Below, piece after piece: positions 23,518 through 23,599 of a stretch of DNA of 23,599 nt (positions are counted from its first letter, which is position 1; each line of letters opens with the position of its first letter). The stretch is taken from positions 1 to 23,599 of IMG/VR virus record IMGVR_UViG_3300025305_000145; one strand, 5' to 3'. Source of the DNA: a virus. The position numbers and the translations under genes were made by a program. A model generated the notes under the pieces. That model was not told the DNA's origin and did not search any database. It saw only the letters and a list, made by a program, of their open reading frames with translations.

Positions 23518-23530
23518 ATATACAGTACCC

Positions 23531-23552
23531 AGAATCTAAACCCTAGAATCTA
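23531..23552. repeat. Direct repeat AGAATCTA
   Basis: AGAATCTA occurs at 23531-23538 and 23545-23552 (14 bases apart), each preceded by a C-rich triplet (CCC or CCT). ATATACAG also occurs twice nearby (23518-23525 and 23583-23590). They might be protein-binding sites in the leader of the rightward transcript. Too short to be sure. Confidence 0.35.
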
Positions 23553-23599
23553 TCCCACCCTGCTCTTTTATAGAAATTAAATATATACAGGTATAGACC

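Larger units (their letters stand above)
23126..23599. other. Control region without a large gene
   Basis: This 470-base stretch has no convincing large reading frame on either strand. It holds, from left to right, an inverted-repeat cluster, a possible leftward micro-gene, a rightward terminator, a rightward sigma-70 promoter, palindromic 9-base elements with a hairpin and T-rich tract, and short direct repeats. No ATG occurs on the plus strand from 23401 to the window end, so the rightward transcript has a leader of more than 190 bases. A convincing leftward promoter for the head operon was not found here. Confidence 0.7.

Overview
This window is the packaging, head and tail module of a double-stranded DNA tailed bacteriophage. 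It is AT-rich by eye (base composition was not computed). All convincing genes lie on the minus strand, so the module reads from right (about 23.1 kb) to left (position 1, where a gene runs off the edge). The small basic proteins beside the terminase, the GVFGGG / TIASTGNA-type repeats in a tail protein and the 'KxNTI' N-terminal repeats are types I know mainly from marine phages of uncultured or oligotrophic bacteria. A marine phage is therefore the best guess. The host cannot be named from this sequence. The promoters I can see fit a sigma-70-type bacterial polymerase.

Layout in the direction of transcription (right to left): (1) 23130-23599 is a 470-base control region without a large gene. 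It holds a cluster of inverted repeats, a rightward rho-independent terminator, a rightward promoter with perfect TTGACA and TATAAT boxes, and four copies of a 9-base palindrome just downstream. (2) 22130-23129 encodes small zinc-ribbon and very basic proteins, including two micro-genes of 54 and 26 codons, one with an AT-hook-like core. (3) 20306-22127 encodes small and large terminase. (4) 18455-20305 encodes the portal. (5) 10584-18454 encodes three presumed internal virion or ejection proteins: 760 aa, 116 aa and a 1742-aa protein with an LPD38-like polyvalent-protein region. (6) 8347-10540 encodes scaffold, major capsid protein and a C2HC zinc-finger protein. (7) 6922-8235 encodes a beta-rich, decoration-like protein with its own promoter and two small proteins. 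(8) 1-6912 encodes a head-tail adaptor with an inserted beta-sandwich, a propeller-like nozzle or tail protein, a small beta protein, a Vsr-like nuclease-fold protein with altered active-site residues, two tail-fibre proteins and a helical protein cut by the window edge.

The genes would work together to package DNA (terminase, portal), build the head (scaffold, capsid, decoration), load internal proteins for ejection, and make the tail. No tape-measure gene or contractile-sheath gene is visible. An adaptor followed by a large propeller-like protein suggests a short (podovirus-like) tail, which is an inference. Many neighbours overlap as TAATG or ATGA, so translation is tightly coupled. No integrase, replication or lysis gene is seen in this window, so lifestyle cannot be judged.

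The least explained parts are the right-hand control region, with its candidate structured RNA, rightward terminator and promoter with palindromes, and the nuclease-fold protein placed among tail genes.
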